Positions 41,820-52,839 are shown, counted from the first letter of the stretch. The stretch is DNA of 64,000 bases from an uncultured Gammaproteobacteria bacterium (GCA_913020715.1 CAJVZH010000004.1:1-64000), one strand, 5' to 3'. Notes: a model not told the origin generated them from the sequence alone. Translations and numbers: made by a program.

Positions 41820-42539
41820 ATGTCAGATGCGCTAATCACCGCCCAAAATATTACCTTAACCCATCAAGGGAAGAACATACTTGATGACGTCAGCTTTACC
41901 CTTCAACCGGGTGAGTTTATTACCTTGATCGGACCAAATGGCGCTGGCAAAAGCTCTTTGATTAAAGTGCTATTAGGCTTGATTAAACAAGATAGTGGCA
42001 AAATTAAACACTCCAAATCAATGCGTCTTGGCTACACACCACAACTTTTTACCCCCAATCCTTTTATCCCGATTTCTGTTGTCGACTTCTTAACACTCAA
42101 CCAAAAAGTAGAAAAACCCTTTATCAAGGAGACTGCTGAAACCACAGGGGTTGCCACCTTGCTCAACTCGCCCCTCAAAGACTTGTCCGGCGGTGAATTA
42201 CAAAAGGTACTGTTAACGCGAGCCTTGATGAACAAACCCAATGTCTTGATTTTGGACGAGCCCGCACAAAACCTAGATGTTGACGGCCAGATGCAGCTCT
42301 ACCAATTGATTCAAGATATTCACCAACAACAAAACTGTGCAATCCTAATGGTTTCGCACGACTTGCACCGAGTTATGAAAGAGTCCAGCCAAGTGCTTTG
42401 TCTTTATCATCATATTTGCTGCAAAGGCCACCCAGAAGCCATCCTCAAAGACGAGCAATTTAACGACCTCTTTGCCGATCAAATGACCGAATTAATGGCG
42501 ACCTACGAACACCACCACAACCACCATCACGACCACTAG
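41820..42539 (+). CDS. znuC: Zinc ABC transporter ATP-binding protein (ZnuC-like), His-rich C-terminus
   Basis: GPNGAGKSSLIKVLLG; LSGGELQKVLLTRALM; LILDEPAQNLDV; tail YEHHHNHHHDH. Confidence 0.87.
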   Translation: MSDALITAQNITLTHQGKNILDDVSFTLQPGEFITLIGPNGAGKSSLIKVLLGLIKQDSGKIKHSKSMRLGYTPQLFTPNPFIPISVVDFLTLNQKVEKPFIKETAETTGVATLLNSPLKDLSGGELQKVLLTRALMNKPNVLILDEPAQNLDVDGQMQLYQLIQDIHQQQNCAILMVSHDLHRVMKESSQVLCLYHHICCKGHPEAILKDEQFNDLFADQMTELMATYEHHHNHHHDH

Positions 42540-42604
42540 CAGGGAGGGTGACTAAAAATCATCTCGCTGGTATAATGCCTTCTTTTTTTATACGATAACA
42601 AATT

Positions 42605-43420
42605 ATGAAGGACATCATCGAAGCGGCTTTTGAAGATCGCGCCCACATCACTCCAGACTCTGCCCCTCAAGAAGTAAGGGATGCGGTTACTGAAGCGATC
42701 CATTTACTCGATTCTGGAAAAGCAAGAGTTGCGGAGCAAAAAGGTGTTGGTGAATGGGTGGTTAACGAATGGCTTAAAAAAGCGGTACTACTGTCTTTCA
42801 GATTAGAAGACAACGCCGTGATGCAAGCAGGTTACACGCAGTTCTTTGATAAGGTTCCTTCAAAGTTTGCCAATACAACGACTGAGGAATTCCAGGCAGC
42901 GGGCGTACGTGTGGTGCCACCAGCAACGGCAAGACGTGGCTCTTATATTGCGCCAAACACCGTTTTAATGCCCTCTTACGTTAATATCGGTGCATATGTC
43001 GATTCTGGCGCAATGGTTGACACATGGGCAACTGTTGGCTCTTGTGCGCAAATTGGTAAAAATGTACACCTTTCTGGCGGTGTTGGTATCGGTGGTGTTT
43101 TAGAGCCATTACAAGCCAGCCCTACAATTATTGAAGACAACTGCTTTATCGGCGCTCGCTCTGAAGTGGTCGAAGGCGTGATTGTTGAAGAAGGCGCGGT
43201 AATTTCAATGGGCGTCTACATTGGTCAGTCAACGAAAATCTTTAACCGTGAAACCGGTGAAATCACTTACGGTCGTATTCCGGCTGGCTCAGTGGTTGTT
43301 TCTGGAAACTTACCTTCTAGCGATGGTAGCTACTCACTTTACTGTGCGGTAATCGTGAAGCAAGTGGATGCCAAGACAAGATCAAAGGTTGGTATTAATG
43401 AGTTGCTTCGGGGCATTTAA
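42605..43420 (+). CDS. dapD: 2,3,4,5-tetrahydropyridine-2,6-dicarboxylate N-succinyltransferase
   Basis: [66 protein letters not shown]. Confidence 0.98.
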   Translation: MKDIIEAAFEDRAHITPDSAPQEVRDAVTEAIHLLDSGKARVAEQKGVGEWVVNEWLKKAVLLSFRLEDNAVMQAGYTQFFDKVPSKFANTTTEEFQAAGVRVVPPATARRGSYIAPNTVLMPSYVNIGAYVDSGAMVDTWATVGSCAQIGKNVHLSGGVGIGGVLEPLQASPTIIEDNCFIGARSEVVEGVIVEEGAVISMGVYIGQSTKIFNRETGEITYGRIPAGSVVVSGNLPSSDGSYSLYCAVIVKQVDAKTRSKVGINELLRGI

Positions 43421-43438
43421 TACAAAAATCCTAGACAC

Positions 43439-43466
43439 AAAAAACCCGCCTTTCGGCGGGTTTTTT
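43439..43466. terminator. Bidirectional intrinsic terminator between dapD and the 73-aa gene
   Basis: aaaaaacccgcc-tttc-ggcgggtttttt, a perfect 12-bp stem with A/T tracts on both sides. Confidence 0.92.
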
Positions 43467-43486
43467 ATTGAGTCACTTATGTTATA

Positions 43487-43708
43487 TTAGCTACGTGTAA
43501 AAATTGCATAGATAACAGCAATAGATGCCAAGCCGACTAAGCCTTGAGCGCCAAGGTTACCAACAATTGTAGTGATAGTACCTACGACATCACCACCCAT
43601 AAAGTCAGTTGTTCCTGGAAAAATTACCTGAAGTACAACAGCTAATGCAATGATTGCAATACCTGCTTCTGTTAACTTTTTAGCCCAAACTACTATATTG
43701 TCTAACAT
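43487..43708 (-). CDS. Small two-TM membrane protein of unknown function (73 aa)
   Basis: MLDNIVVWAKKLTEAGIAIIALAVVLQVIFPGTTDFMGGDVVGTITTIVGNLGAQGLVGLASIAVIYAIFTRS; GGGAGAG-like RBS, upstream promoter and downstream terminator. Confidence 0.8.
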   Translation of the reverse strand: MLDNIVVWAKKLTEAGIAIIALAVVLQVIFPGTTDFMGGDVVGTITTIVGNLGAQGLVGLASIAVIYAIFTRS

Positions 43709-43734
43709 ATTGTCTCTCCCATAGTTTTAAAAGA

Positions 43735-43758
43735 CAATCAGCATTTATTTGCTGATTG
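43735..43758 (-). promoter_or_regulatory. 5'-UTR stem-loop of the 73-aa gene
   Basis: CAATCAGCA (43735-43743) and TGCTGATTG (43750-43758), 9-bp perfect stem, 6-nt loop. Confidence 0.7.
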
Positions 43759-43766
43759 CTGCACTT

Positions 43767-43793
43767 TTTATAGTAGCAAAAACTCTATGTCAA
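43767..43793 (-). promoter_or_regulatory. Putative promoter of the 73-aa gene (TTGACA-N15-TATAAA)
   Basis: Complement of tgtcaa at 43788-43793 and tttata at 43767-43772. Confidence 0.55.
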
Positions 43794-43878
43794 GTTTATT
43801 TGAGAAAAAAATGCTAAAAAACACCAAAAAATACCAAAAAATCGCTCAAATGTTGTGAAAAAACAACATATTTATTCT

Positions 43879-44721
43879 CTAGAGTGGCAGCGAAGCTAAG
43901 ATGCCCGCAAACAGCGCCATACCAATGTAATGGTTATGTAAAAATGCCTTAAAACAGGCTGTTTTTTGACGATTTTTGATCAAAAACTGGTGGTAAATCA
44001 TTAGTATCGAAATAATTAATGCAGAAAGTTGGTAAAAAAGCCCTAAATCGAATAAATTGCCAATTTTTAAGAAGACTACCAGCAGCAAAATTTGTAGAAT
44101 TCCGATGATAATTCGGTCATATTTAGCAAATAAAATGGCTGTTGACTTCACCCCAATCTTGAGATCCTCTTCACGATCAGCCATGGCATACATGGTGTCA
44201 TAGATCAGCGTCCAGACAATATTAGCTGCAAATAGCCAATACGCCTCCACTGGAACCTCGCCCCTTTGTGCACTAAACGCCATCAACACGCTCATGCCAA
44301 AAGCAAGTCCTAGAACAAACTGTGGCAGCTGAATACAGCGCTTAGTAAATGGATAAAGAGCTGCAAGCGCAACAGCCACGAATGACAGCTGAATAGTTAA
44401 CGTATTAGTCAGTAGCACCAAGCCAAAGGCCGACAAAATTAATACGAAAAACAAAAGTAAAGCACTTTTAGAACTAACTTCGCCCGAGGCAATGGGGCGA
44501 TTCTGTGTACGCTCAACGTGCTTATCAATTTCACGGTCAGCATAATCATTAATGATGCACCCAGCGCTGCGCATCACGATAACACCAAGCGTAAATATAA
44601 CCAGTAAGTCAACATCTGGCCATCCGCCTGCGGCCAGAAATAGGGCCCAATAAGTTGGCCACAGCAACAAGTAAATGCCCACTGGCTTATCAAGACGCAT
44701 TAAGCGAAAATAGGCACTCAC
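43879..44721 (-). CDS. ubiA: 4-hydroxybenzoate octaprenyltransferase
   Basis: MRLDKPVGIYLLLWPTYWAL; NDYADREIDKHVERTQNRP; DTMYAMADREED. Confidence 0.96.
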   Translation of the reverse strand: MSAYFRLMRLDKPVGIYLLLWPTYWALFLAAGGWPDVDLLVIFTLGVIVMRSAGCIINDYADREIDKHVERTQNRPIASGEVSSKSALLLFFVLILSAFGLVLLTNTLTIQLSFVAVALAALYPFTKRCIQLPQFVLGLAFGMSVLMAFSAQRGEVPVEAYWLFAANIVWTLIYDTMYAMADREEDLKIGVKSTAILFAKYDRIIIGILQILLLVVFLKIGNLFDLGLFYQLSALIISILMIYHQFLIKNRQKTACFKAFLHNHYIGMALFAGILASLPL

Positions 44722-45653
44722 AGCTTTTTCAAGAAATCTTCAAGCTCAACAGGCAATGGCGCAATGACTTTTTGAATTTCATTAGTTGTCGGATTGGTAA
44801 AGGTGAGGGCCTTGGCATGAAGGAATAATCGATTGAGCCCTTTGGCTTTCATTTGTGTATCAAACTGACGATCGCCGTATTTATCGTCCTGAGCGATTGG
44901 GTGACCCGTGTGTTTGGCATGCACGCGAATTTGGTGCGTTCTACCGGTTTCAATCACCACCTCAACAAGTGAAGCACTAAAATCCTCATGATGATAGTTC
45001 TTCAATGGATGAAAGTGGCTGAGCGACTCCTTGCCTTTGCTGTCAATCACACTGTAACGAGAGTTCTGGAAAATAGGTGCGTCAACTGTATGCCGTTTTT
45101 TACTCCAAGACCCTTGAACCAAAGCAACATAGCGCTTTTCCATCTGATGTTTTGTAAGTTGTTCGTGCAAAGCCTTTAATACCGAGCGTTTTTTTGCCAA
45201 AATCAAAACACCCGAAGTGGCACGGTCAAGTCGATGCACAAGTTCAATCGGACGATTGAAATCAGCCTTTAATGCCTCAATAATACCAATGCCAATACCG
45301 CTGCCGCCATGCACCGCCATGCCGCTTTTCTTGTTAATAACCATCAGCCCTTTATCTTCATAAAGTATGGAGTCATGCAAGGTTTCGATCATGCCGGCAG
45401 AAGGTTTGTGCTCTTTTTCCGCAGCAAGTCTAATCGGCGGTATTCGAACAACATCTTCGAGCTGTAATTTATACTCGGCCTTTTTACGCCCCTTATTCAC
45501 GCGCACCTCGCCTTTACGAATAAGACGATAAATGTGTGACTTGGGCACGCCCTTAAGTTGCTTTAGAAGGAAATTATCTAGGCGTTGGCCAATCGAAAAT
45601 TCGTCAACAGTGGCCAATTTAACCGAGTTGTGTACAGACGGTTGATCGCTCAT
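44718..45653 (-). CDS. rluC: 23S rRNA pseudouridine synthase, RluC-like
   Basis: S4 domain; LVHRLDRATSGVLILAKKRS; TGRTHQIRVHAKHTGHPIAQDDKYG. Confidence 0.93.
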   Translation of the reverse strand: MSDQPSVHNSVKLATVDEFSIGQRLDNFLLKQLKGVPKSHIYRLIRKGEVRVNKGRKKAEYKLQLEDVVRIPPIRLAAEKEHKPSAGMIETLHDSILYEDKGLMVINKKSGMAVHGGSGIGIGIIEALKADFNRPIELVHRLDRATSGVLILAKKRSVLKALHEQLTKHQMEKRYVALVQGSWSKKRHTVDAPIFQNSRYSVIDSKGKESLSHFHPLKNYHHEDFSASLVEVVIETGRTHQIRVHAKHTGHPIAQDDKYGDRQFDTQMKAKGLNRLFLHAKALTFTNPTTNEIQKVIAPLPVELEDFLKKL

Positions 45654-46420
45654 TAGAAAAAAAGACGCCTAAAGTTGTTGGTTGTTGTTTCGGCAATTGC
45701 TTCAATACTAGAGCCTCGCACTTCGGCTAATTTTTCAGCAACATGATAAGTAAACGCCGGGCTATTCGGTCGACCACGATGTGGCATCGGCGTCAAATAA
45801 GGTGAATCAGTTTCTACCAAAAGCCGATCTTCGGGTACTTTTTTGGCAACTTCTCGCAAATCTTTGGCGCTATTAAAAGTCAGAATACCAGAGAAAGAAA
45901 TGTAGAAGCCAAGATCCAGAGCGGCTTTTGCCGTTTCCCAATCCTCAGAAAAACAATGCATCACGCCTGCCTCTACCTTTTCTTCGCGCATAATGGCAAT
46001 GGTGTCTTTTTTCGCTTCACGCGTGTGAATAATCATCGGTTTTCTGGTGCGATTTGAGACTTCTATATGGCGACGAAAGCGGTCGCGTTGCCAGTCGGCC
46101 TCATCTTTTTTAATATGGAAATAATCCAAGCCGGTCTCTCCAATGGCAATCACCCGATCACTTTTTGAAAGCTCGATTAATTCATCAACACTGGGGTCTT
46201 TGCCATCCACCTCTGTTGGATGAACGCCGACAGAGGCATAAATACTTGGGTGCGCAAGAGCCAAATTATGGACGTCATCGAAATGCTCTAGATCAATACA
46301 AACGCACAAGAACTCGGTAACTGATAATTCTTTGGCATGCGCCAGCATGGATTCAATACTACCGCCAAAGGCGTCTAGATCAACACGGTCAATATGGCAA
46401 TGAGAGTCAACGATTTTCAT
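45653..46420 (-). CDS. TatD family hydrolase
   Basis: VDSHCHID; GETGLDYFH; MHCFSEDWETAK; VETDSPYLTPMPHRGRPN. Confidence 0.95.
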   Translation of the reverse strand: MKIVDSHCHIDRVDLDAFGGSIESMLAHAKELSVTEFLCVCIDLEHFDDVHNLALAHPSIYASVGVHPTEVDGKDPSVDELIELSKSDRVIAIGETGLDYFHIKKDEADWQRDRFRRHIEVSNRTRKPMIIHTREAKKDTIAIMREEKVEAGVMHCFSEDWETAKAALDLGFYISFSGILTFNSAKDLREVAKKVPEDRLLVETDSPYLTPMPHRGRPNSPAFTYHVAEKLAEVRGSSIEAIAETTTNNFRRLFF

Positions 46421-46439
46421 GGTATTTAATTATGAGACC

Positions 46440-46510
46440 TTTTACACATTATTTATTCATCCTTATCGCTCAGCAAATTTTAAATGATTTGTGCAAAGAT
46501 CTCACTATAA
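46440..46510. repeat. Dispersed intergenic repeat, copy B
   Basis: ttttacacatt...gctcagcaaattttaaatgatttgtgcaaagatctcactata. Confidence 0.6.
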
Positions 46511-47116
46511 CTGAATTTCTAAAAGTGATCGCCTGTCGGAAACAAAAGGCACGTTCAGGCTGTGAGAGGTAATTTTAGCATCAACAGCCCGTTCTTCATC
46601 TGCATGGTCACCTTTCATAAGCAGGTAGCTGCCGTCGTGGGCTAACAAGTGTTTTGTTAAACTCAGCGTTTTGTCCACTTCGGCAAAAGCTCTGGAGGTA
46701 ATTTGCGAGAAAAGGGGTCCTGGAGAAAAAGACTCAACCCGTGCATTGACGACAGTTAAATTACTAAGACCGAGCTCAGTTTTAACCACCTGCATAAAGC
46801 GACATTTTTTACCAACACTATCAAGCACAGTAACACTGACATCACTCCGCATAATGGCAATGACAATACCAGGCAAGCCTGCACCCGCACCTACATCCAA
46901 TAACTGACCTTTCCTAATAAAAGGCAATATGGAAAGGCTATCAACAAGGTGTTTTTTAACAGCCTCAAGCGGATCACGGATCGCACTGAGATTATACGTT
47001 TTATTCCATTTTTGAATAAGCGCACAGTAATCCAGTAGCTGCTGAATTTGGTCTTCAGTGAGTAAAATACCCATCAACGCTGCGCCCTCGCAAAGCAAGG
47101 CTCGTTCTTCGCTCAC
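46505..47116 (-). CDS. rsmG: 16S rRNA (guanine(527)-N(7))-methyltransferase
   Basis: [52 protein letters not shown]. Confidence 0.97.
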   Translation of the reverse strand: MSEERALLCEGAALMGILLTEDQIQQLLDYCALIQKWNKTYNLSAIRDPLEAVKKHLVDSLSILPFIRKGQLLDVGAGAGLPGIVIAIMRSDVSVTVLDSVGKKCRFMQVVKTELGLSNLTVVNARVESFSPGPLFSQITSRAFAEVDKTLSLTKHLLAHDGSYLLMKGDHADEERAVDAKITSHSLNVPFVSDRRSLLEIQL

Positions 47117-48987
47117 AGTACCTTTCTGTAGGTCTTTAAGTAAACCAAAAGAATCGAAATAGAGGCGGGAGTTACCCCTTGAATTCGGCTCGCTTGACCT
47201 ATGGTTTCTGGCCTAGATTCACTGAGTTTTTGAATGACTTCAGCTGACAGTGCTTTAATCAAAAAGTAATCCATACCCTCGGGCAATTTTGTGCCTTCGT
47301 TCTTACGGTATTTCTCAATTTCATCTAATTGGCGCTTGATATAGCCTTCGTATTTAATTTGATTTTCAACCTGCGCAATTAACGAGGGATCCTCTAAAAA
47401 CGGCTTGGCTTTTTCAATTTTACTGAGCAGCTTATAATCAATTGACGGTCTTTTAAGTAGCGCCTCAAGACTGTATTCGTGATTAAGATTAACTCCCAAA
47501 ACGCTCTGCGCTTGGGCGTCATCGGCCTGCACCCAAAAAGACTTAAGTCTTTGCTTCTCGGCGGCAATTTGCTCGTATTTTCCACAAAAAGCTCGCCAAC
47601 GCGCCTCATCAATAAGACCCATTTCTTGCGCTTGGGGTGTTAAACGTTCATCGGCGTTGTCTTCACGCAAGAGCAAGCGATACTCTGCACGCGAGGTAAA
47701 CATGCGGTACGGCTCACTCGCGCCTTTGGTGGTCAAATCATCAACCATTACACCAATATAAGACTCGTCGCGCTTCGGCACCCAAGAACTCAACTCTTTC
47801 ACTTGCAGTGCTGCATTAATGCCTGCCAACAAACCTTGTGCGGCCGCCTCTTCATAACCGGTTGTGCCGTTGATTTGACCGGCAAAGAATAAGCCGGATA
47901 TTTTCTTAAGCTCTAAGGTTTGCTTGAGCCCTCGTGGGTCGAAAAAATCGTACTCAATCGCATAGCCAGGACGCATGATTTTGGCATCCTCAAACCCTTT
48001 TATCGAATGTATAAAAGCTTCTTGAACTTCGTAAGGCAGCGATGTAGAAATACCGTTTGGATAAACTTCGTTGGTTGTCAAACCCTCGGGCTCAACAAAA
48101 ATTTGATGCGAATTACGCTCAGAAAAGCGCACCACTTTGTCCTCAATCGAAGGGCAGTAACGCGGACCAACGCCTTCAATGTTCCCAGAATACATAGGCG
48201 AGTCTTTCAGGCCAGAGCGAATAATATCGTGGGTTTTTTCATTGGTGTGTGTGATGTAACACGGGATTTGTTGGGGGTGGTCCGCGCTAGAACCCATGAA
48301 TGAAAAAGTTGGCAGGGGTGTGTCGCCATGTTGCTTTTGCAACACATCAAAATTGATTGTTCTGGCGTCAAGCCTCGCAGGAGTGCCTGTCTTAAGTCGC
48401 CCAACGCCTAAATCATAGCTTCGCAGTTTCTGCGATAGGGCATTAGCTGGCGCATCACCGGCACGCCCACCTTGGAAATTCTTTTGACCAATATGAATAA
48501 CACCACCCAAGAATGTACCAGAAGTGAGTATGACTTTATCAGCAAAAAACGTCAGTCCCATTTGTGTAACAACGCCTTTAACTTGGTCGTTCTCGATAAT
48601 AAGGTCATCAACCGATTGCTGGAATATGCTCAAGTTTGGTTGATTTTCTAGCGCGTAACGCACTTCGGCCTTATAAAGAATGCGGTCGGCTTGCGCACGA
48701 GTCGCCCTCACTGCAGGCCCTTTAGAGGCGTTAAGTGTGCGGAACTGAATGCCGGCCTTGTCAGTCGCTTTGGCCATGATGCCGCCCATCGCATCAATTT
48801 CTTTCACCAGATGGCCTTTACCAATACCGCCAATGGCGGGATTGCAGCTCATTTGACCAAGGGTTTCAATATTATGAGTAATCAACAAGGTGTCGACACC
48901 CATGCGTGCCGAGGCAAGTGCGGCTTCAGTGCCGGCGTGACCGCCGCCAACAACAATGACAGGATAATATTTACTTTGTTCGATCAT
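47113..48987 (-). CDS. mnmG: tRNA uridine-5-carboxymethylaminomethyl(34) synthesis enzyme MnmG
   Basis: [58 protein letters not shown]. Confidence 0.98.
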   Translation of the reverse strand: MIEQSKYYPVIVVGGGHAGTEAALASARMGVDTLLITHNIETLGQMSCNPAIGGIGKGHLVKEIDAMGGIMAKATDKAGIQFRTLNASKGPAVRATRAQADRILYKAEVRYALENQPNLSIFQQSVDDLIIENDQVKGVVTQMGLTFFADKVILTSGTFLGGVIHIGQKNFQGGRAGDAPANALSQKLRSYDLGVGRLKTGTPARLDARTINFDVLQKQHGDTPLPTFSFMGSSADHPQQIPCYITHTNEKTHDIIRSGLKDSPMYSGNIEGVGPRYCPSIEDKVVRFSERNSHQIFVEPEGLTTNEVYPNGISTSLPYEVQEAFIHSIKGFEDAKIMRPGYAIEYDFFDPRGLKQTLELKKISGLFFAGQINGTTGYEEAAAQGLLAGINAALQVKELSSWVPKRDESYIGVMVDDLTTKGASEPYRMFTSRAEYRLLLREDNADERLTPQAQEMGLIDEARWRAFCGKYEQIAAEKQRLKSFWVQADDAQAQSVLGVNLNHEYSLEALLKRPSIDYKLLSKIEKAKPFLEDPSLIAQVENQIKYEGYIKRQLDEIEKYRKNEGTKLPEGMDYFLIKALSAEVIQKLSESRPETIGQASRIQGVTPASISILLVYLKTYRKVL

Positions 48988-49002
48988 GTGTTTGTTTTAA
49001 CA

Positions 49003-49032
49003 ATAAAAAAAGACCCGCATTGCGGGCCTCTT
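49003..49032 (-). terminator. Intrinsic terminator 3' of the tkt-gap-pgk-pyk-fba operon
   Basis: aaga-cccgc-att-gcggg-cc-tctt stem; the minus-strand transcript ends in U7. Confidence 0.8.
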
Positions 49033-49103
49033 ATTATACCTTTGTCGCTCAACTTAGCCAGAACATCTAATTTGCACGATGCATAGCGCTGAGATGTTAA
49101 AGG

Positions 49104-50165
49104 TTAGTATTTATAACCAGCCTCAAACAGAGTGGCTTGAGAAGAGGGTTGAGAGCCTGAAACATAGTCGCCCATAGAGGCTTCAGAGTTGGCTTGCGCT
49201 CTTGCCATTAAAGCTTTTTGTCCCGCTGTATCGCCACCGTCTTTCCAAGCTTGTAAGCAAGATTGTTGCAATGCTCTACCGTAAGAGAATGTCATACTCC
49301 AAGGGCTTTTGCGGTCCATGCTGTTCATCGTATTCAAATAAACAGAGGCGTCTTCCTCTGTTAAACCACCGGAAAGGAACATAATGCCGGGAACGGCATC
49401 AGGGACACAACGATCCATGGTGCGTACCGTTATTTTTGCGACCTCTTCCGGGCTTGCTGTATCGGCATTATCAGCTCCTGAAACAGTCATTGACGGCTTT
49501 AATAAAGTACCTTCTAGCAAAACACCATTTTCTTCACAAGCCTTATAGACTTCGTTAAGAATCCTCTCTTGTACTTCCGCTGTACGTTCAATCGTATGAT
49601 CGCCATCCATTAAAATCTCAGGCTCAATAATTGGCACAAGACCAGAATCTTGACAAGTTCTGGCATAACGAGCCAAGCCCCAAGCGTTTTCTTTAATGGC
49701 CAGATCACTTGGACAGCCATCGGCAGTAATTTGCAATACAGCGCGCCATTTAGCAAAACGTGCACCGCGCTGATAATACTCAGCCGTACGCTCGGCTAAA
49801 CCCTCTAAGCCTTTGCACCAAGTTTCAATGGGGTTGGCGCCTGCTAAAGGACTCAATCCTTTATCAACCTTAATGCCAGGAATAATACCCAACTCGTCCA
49901 GCTTAGCAAGCATTGTGCCTCCAGCCAGGTGGTTCTGATAGAGCGTTTCTTCAAAAAGAATTGCGCCACTGATGTAGTTCCCCAAACCTTGTGCATTAAA
50001 CAACATACCGCGATAAGCCTGGCGATTAGCCTCTGTGTTCTCAACATTGATGCCCGCAAGGCGTTTACCAATAGTTGGTGTAGACTCGTCCACTGCAAGA
50101 AGGCCCTTGCCTTTTGCAGCCAAGAGACTAGCTGTCTCTCTCAATTCATCTTGCTTTTCAATCAT
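49104..50165 (-). CDS. Class I fructose-bisphosphate aldolase
   Basis: LAAKGKGLLAVDESTPTIGKRLAGI; LLEGTLLKPSMTVSG; FLSGGLTEEDAS. Confidence 0.95.
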   Translation of the reverse strand: MIEKQDELRETASLLAAKGKGLLAVDESTPTIGKRLAGINVENTEANRQAYRGMLFNAQGLGNYISGAILFEETLYQNHLAGGTMLAKLDELGIIPGIKVDKGLSPLAGANPIETWCKGLEGLAERTAEYYQRGARFAKWRAVLQITADGCPSDLAIKENAWGLARYARTCQDSGLVPIIEPEILMDGDHTIERTAEVQERILNEVYKACEENGVLLEGTLLKPSMTVSGADNADTASPEEVAKITVRTMDRCVPDAVPGIMFLSGGLTEEDASVYLNTMNSMDRKSPWSMTFSYGRALQQSCLQAWKDGGDTAGQKALMARAQANSEASMGDYVSGSQPSSQATLFEAGYKY

Positions 50166-50192
50166 TCTTTTTTTCCCGCCCTTTTTTAAAAT

Positions 50193-51647
50193 TTATTCGT
50201 GATAATCGCCTTCGCCAACACGAAGGATTTTCATCAGATTCGTTCCACCAGTTGAAAACTTGTGCATTCCTTTGGTAAGCACCACCAGGTCTCCGTCCTC
50301 TACTACTTCGCTTTCGATTAAGGCATCTACAACTGCCTCATTAACCTTACTCCAATCGCTAGCACTCTCTGTACCCATACTGCATGGATAAACGCCGCGG
50401 TAAAGGGTTACCGTGCTCAACGTTTTGTCATTTTCTGACATTGCGAAAATAGCAATATTTGAGCTGATTCTTGACATCCACAGCGCTGTTTTTCCAGACT
50501 CTGTCAATGAGGCAACAACTTTTACACCCAAATGGTTTGCCGCATACATGGCACTCAGCGCAATTGTCTCATCAATATCTTCAAACTCTTCATTGAGGCG
50601 GTGTCGTGACACGGCCGCAGTTGGGTTTTTCTCAGCCTCAATACATACTTCAACCATTGTTTGAACCGCATTAACAGGATAATCGCCAGCGGCAGTTTCA
50701 GCTGACAACATCACCGCATCAGTGCCGTCTAACACGGCATTGGCAACATCAAACACTTCTGCACGCGTCGGGATTGGGTTGCCAATCATAGATTCCAACA
50801 TTTGCGTCGCGGTAATAACGACCTTGTTCTGCGATCTTGCCATTTGAATCAATCTTTTTTGTTGTGCTGGTAATTGCGGATCGCCAATCTCAACACCTAA
50901 ATCACCACGAGCAACCATAACGCCGGCCGACTCTTCAATAATCTCTTCAATAACACCTTTCACCAAAGCTTCGGCGCGCTCAATCTTAGAAATAACACCC
51001 GCTCTAGAGCCGGCAGCCGCTAGTAATTTCTTAGTTTCTCTGACGTCATTCGCATGCACGGGAAAAGACAAAGCAACGTAATCCGCGTCCGCTTCAGCAG
51101 CCACCAAAATGTCTTTCTTGTCCTTTTCGGTAAGGGCGCTAGCACTTAAGCCGCCACCTTTTAAATTAATGCCTTTTTTGTTGGATAATGGGCCTGCCTG
51201 GGTGACAACAGTATGGATTTTAGAACCATCCACGCTGGTCACTTTCAGTACAATTTTGCCATCGTCTAAAACCAACAAATTATCTGGCTTAACTTCATTT
51301 GGCAATGTTTTATAGCTAATACCAACCGAATTTTGGTCGCCAGAATCAGCATCCAGTTCTGCATCAAGGGTAAAGCTGTCGCCTTCATTTAGCTGAATCT
51401 TGCCATCTTTGAAAGACGAGATTCGAATTTTTGGGCCTTGTAGATCCATCAAAATACCGATATAGGTATTGTTCTTTTTGGCATAAGCCCTAACAGCCTC
51501 CACACGACCCAAATGCTCTGAAGCCTCGCCGTGAGAAAAATTAATGCGTACAACGTTTACACCAGCATCAAGAATGCCTTCCAGCACACCAGGTCTATCC
51601 GTAGCAGGACCTAAAGTGGCGAGAATTTTCGTTCTTCTAAAAATCAT
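50193..51647 (-). CDS. pyk: Pyruvate kinase
   Basis: RRTKILATLGPATDRPG; MVARGDLGVEIG; VITATQMLESMI; MLSAETAAGDYPV. Confidence 0.97.
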   Translation of the reverse strand: MIFRRTKILATLGPATDRPGVLEGILDAGVNVVRINFSHGEASEHLGRVEAVRAYAKKNNTYIGILMDLQGPKIRISSFKDGKIQLNEGDSFTLDAELDADSGDQNSVGISYKTLPNEVKPDNLLVLDDGKIVLKVTSVDGSKIHTVVTQAGPLSNKKGINLKGGGLSASALTEKDKKDILVAAEADADYVALSFPVHANDVRETKKLLAAAGSRAGVISKIERAEALVKGVIEEIIEESAGVMVARGDLGVEIGDPQLPAQQKRLIQMARSQNKVVITATQMLESMIGNPIPTRAEVFDVANAVLDGTDAVMLSAETAAGDYPVNAVQTMVEVCIEAEKNPTAAVSRHRLNEEFEDIDETIALSAMYAANHLGVKVVASLTESGKTALWMSRISSNIAIFAMSENDKTLSTVTLYRGVYPCSMGTESASDWSKVNEAVVDALIESEVVEDGDLVVLTKGMHKFSTGGTNLMKILRVGEGDYHE

Positions 51648-51675
51648 TGGTCGTATCTCCTTTCAACTCAAATTA

Positions 51676-52839
51676 TTATTCAAATCCTCTTGCTTCCAGC
51701 GCCTCAACAACTGGTAATTTCTTGCCTTCAAGAAACTCCAGAAAAGCGCCCCCGCCTGTTGAAATATAAGAGATTTTATCTTCAATATTATACTTACTAA
51801 CTGCAGCCAGTGTATCGCCACCACCCGCAATTGAGAAGGCATCAGAGTCCGCAATAGCAAGCGCTATCACCTCTGTGCCATTTGCAAACTGATCGAACTC
51901 GAACACACCCAGAGGGCCGTTCCAAACAATCGTGCCTGCATTTCTCATAATTTCCGCCAATTCTTGGGCAGAATTTGGACCGATATCAAAAATCATATCG
52001 TCCGCAGCAACACTCGCGGTACTTTTAGTTTCGGCCGTTGCAAATTCCGAAAATTCCTTGCCACATACAACATCCGTTGGTACGGGAATCTGGCAATCTT
52101 CCATTAAAGATTTTGCGGTTGGAATCAAGTCGTGCTCACACAAAGACTGACCCACAAGATTACCTTGTGCGGCAATAAAAGTATTAGCAATACCGCCACC
52201 AACAACCAACCGATCAACAATCTTTGAAAGAGACTCTAGAACAGTCAACTTTGTTGACACCTTGGAGCCACCAACAATCGCCACCATTGGTCGGGCTGGA
52301 TTATCTAGCGCCTTACCGAGTGCATCAAGCTCACCAATTAGTAGTGGCCCTGCACAAGCAATTGGTGCAAACTGAACAACGCCGTGCGTTGAAGCATGCG
52401 CTCTATGAGCTGTACCAAAAGCATCTTGCACACAAATATCACACAAGGACGCCATCTTTTTAGAGAGCGCCTCATCATTTTCTTTTTCGCCTTCGTTAAA
52501 CCGAACATTTTCACAAAGGATAACTTCACCATCGTTAAGATCAACACCATCAAGCCAGCTCGAAACAAGCCTCACCTTCTGATCCAGCAACTTAGATAAA
52601 TATTCAGCAACTGGCGCCAATGAAAACCTCTCCTCGAATTCTCCTGCAGTAGGTCTACCAAGGTGAGAGGTGAGTATCACTTTTGCGCCCGCCTTGACGG
52701 CATGCTTAATCGTTGGCAAAGAGGCCTGAATACGCTTATCGCTAGTAACCTTGCCGTCTTTAATAGGCACATTTAAGTCTTGCCTAATTAAAACACGCTT
52801 ACCGGATAAATCCAGATCGGTCATTCGTATTACGTTCAT
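51676..52839 (-). CDS. pgk: Phosphoglycerate kinase
   Basis: [59 protein letters not shown]. Confidence 0.98.
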   Translation of the reverse strand: MNVIRMTDLDLSGKRVLIRQDLNVPIKDGKVTSDKRIQASLPTIKHAVKAGAKVILTSHLGRPTAGEFEERFSLAPVAEYLSKLLDQKVRLVSSWLDGVDLNDGEVILCENVRFNEGEKENDEALSKKMASLCDICVQDAFGTAHRAHASTHGVVQFAPIACAGPLLIGELDALGKALDNPARPMVAIVGGSKVSTKLTVLESLSKIVDRLVVGGGIANTFIAAQGNLVGQSLCEHDLIPTAKSLMEDCQIPVPTDVVCGKEFSEFATAETKSTASVAADDMIFDIGPNSAQELAEIMRNAGTIVWNGPLGVFEFDQFANGTEVIALAIADSDAFSIAGGGDTLAAVSKYNIEDKISYISTGGGAFLEFLEGKKLPVVEALEARGFE

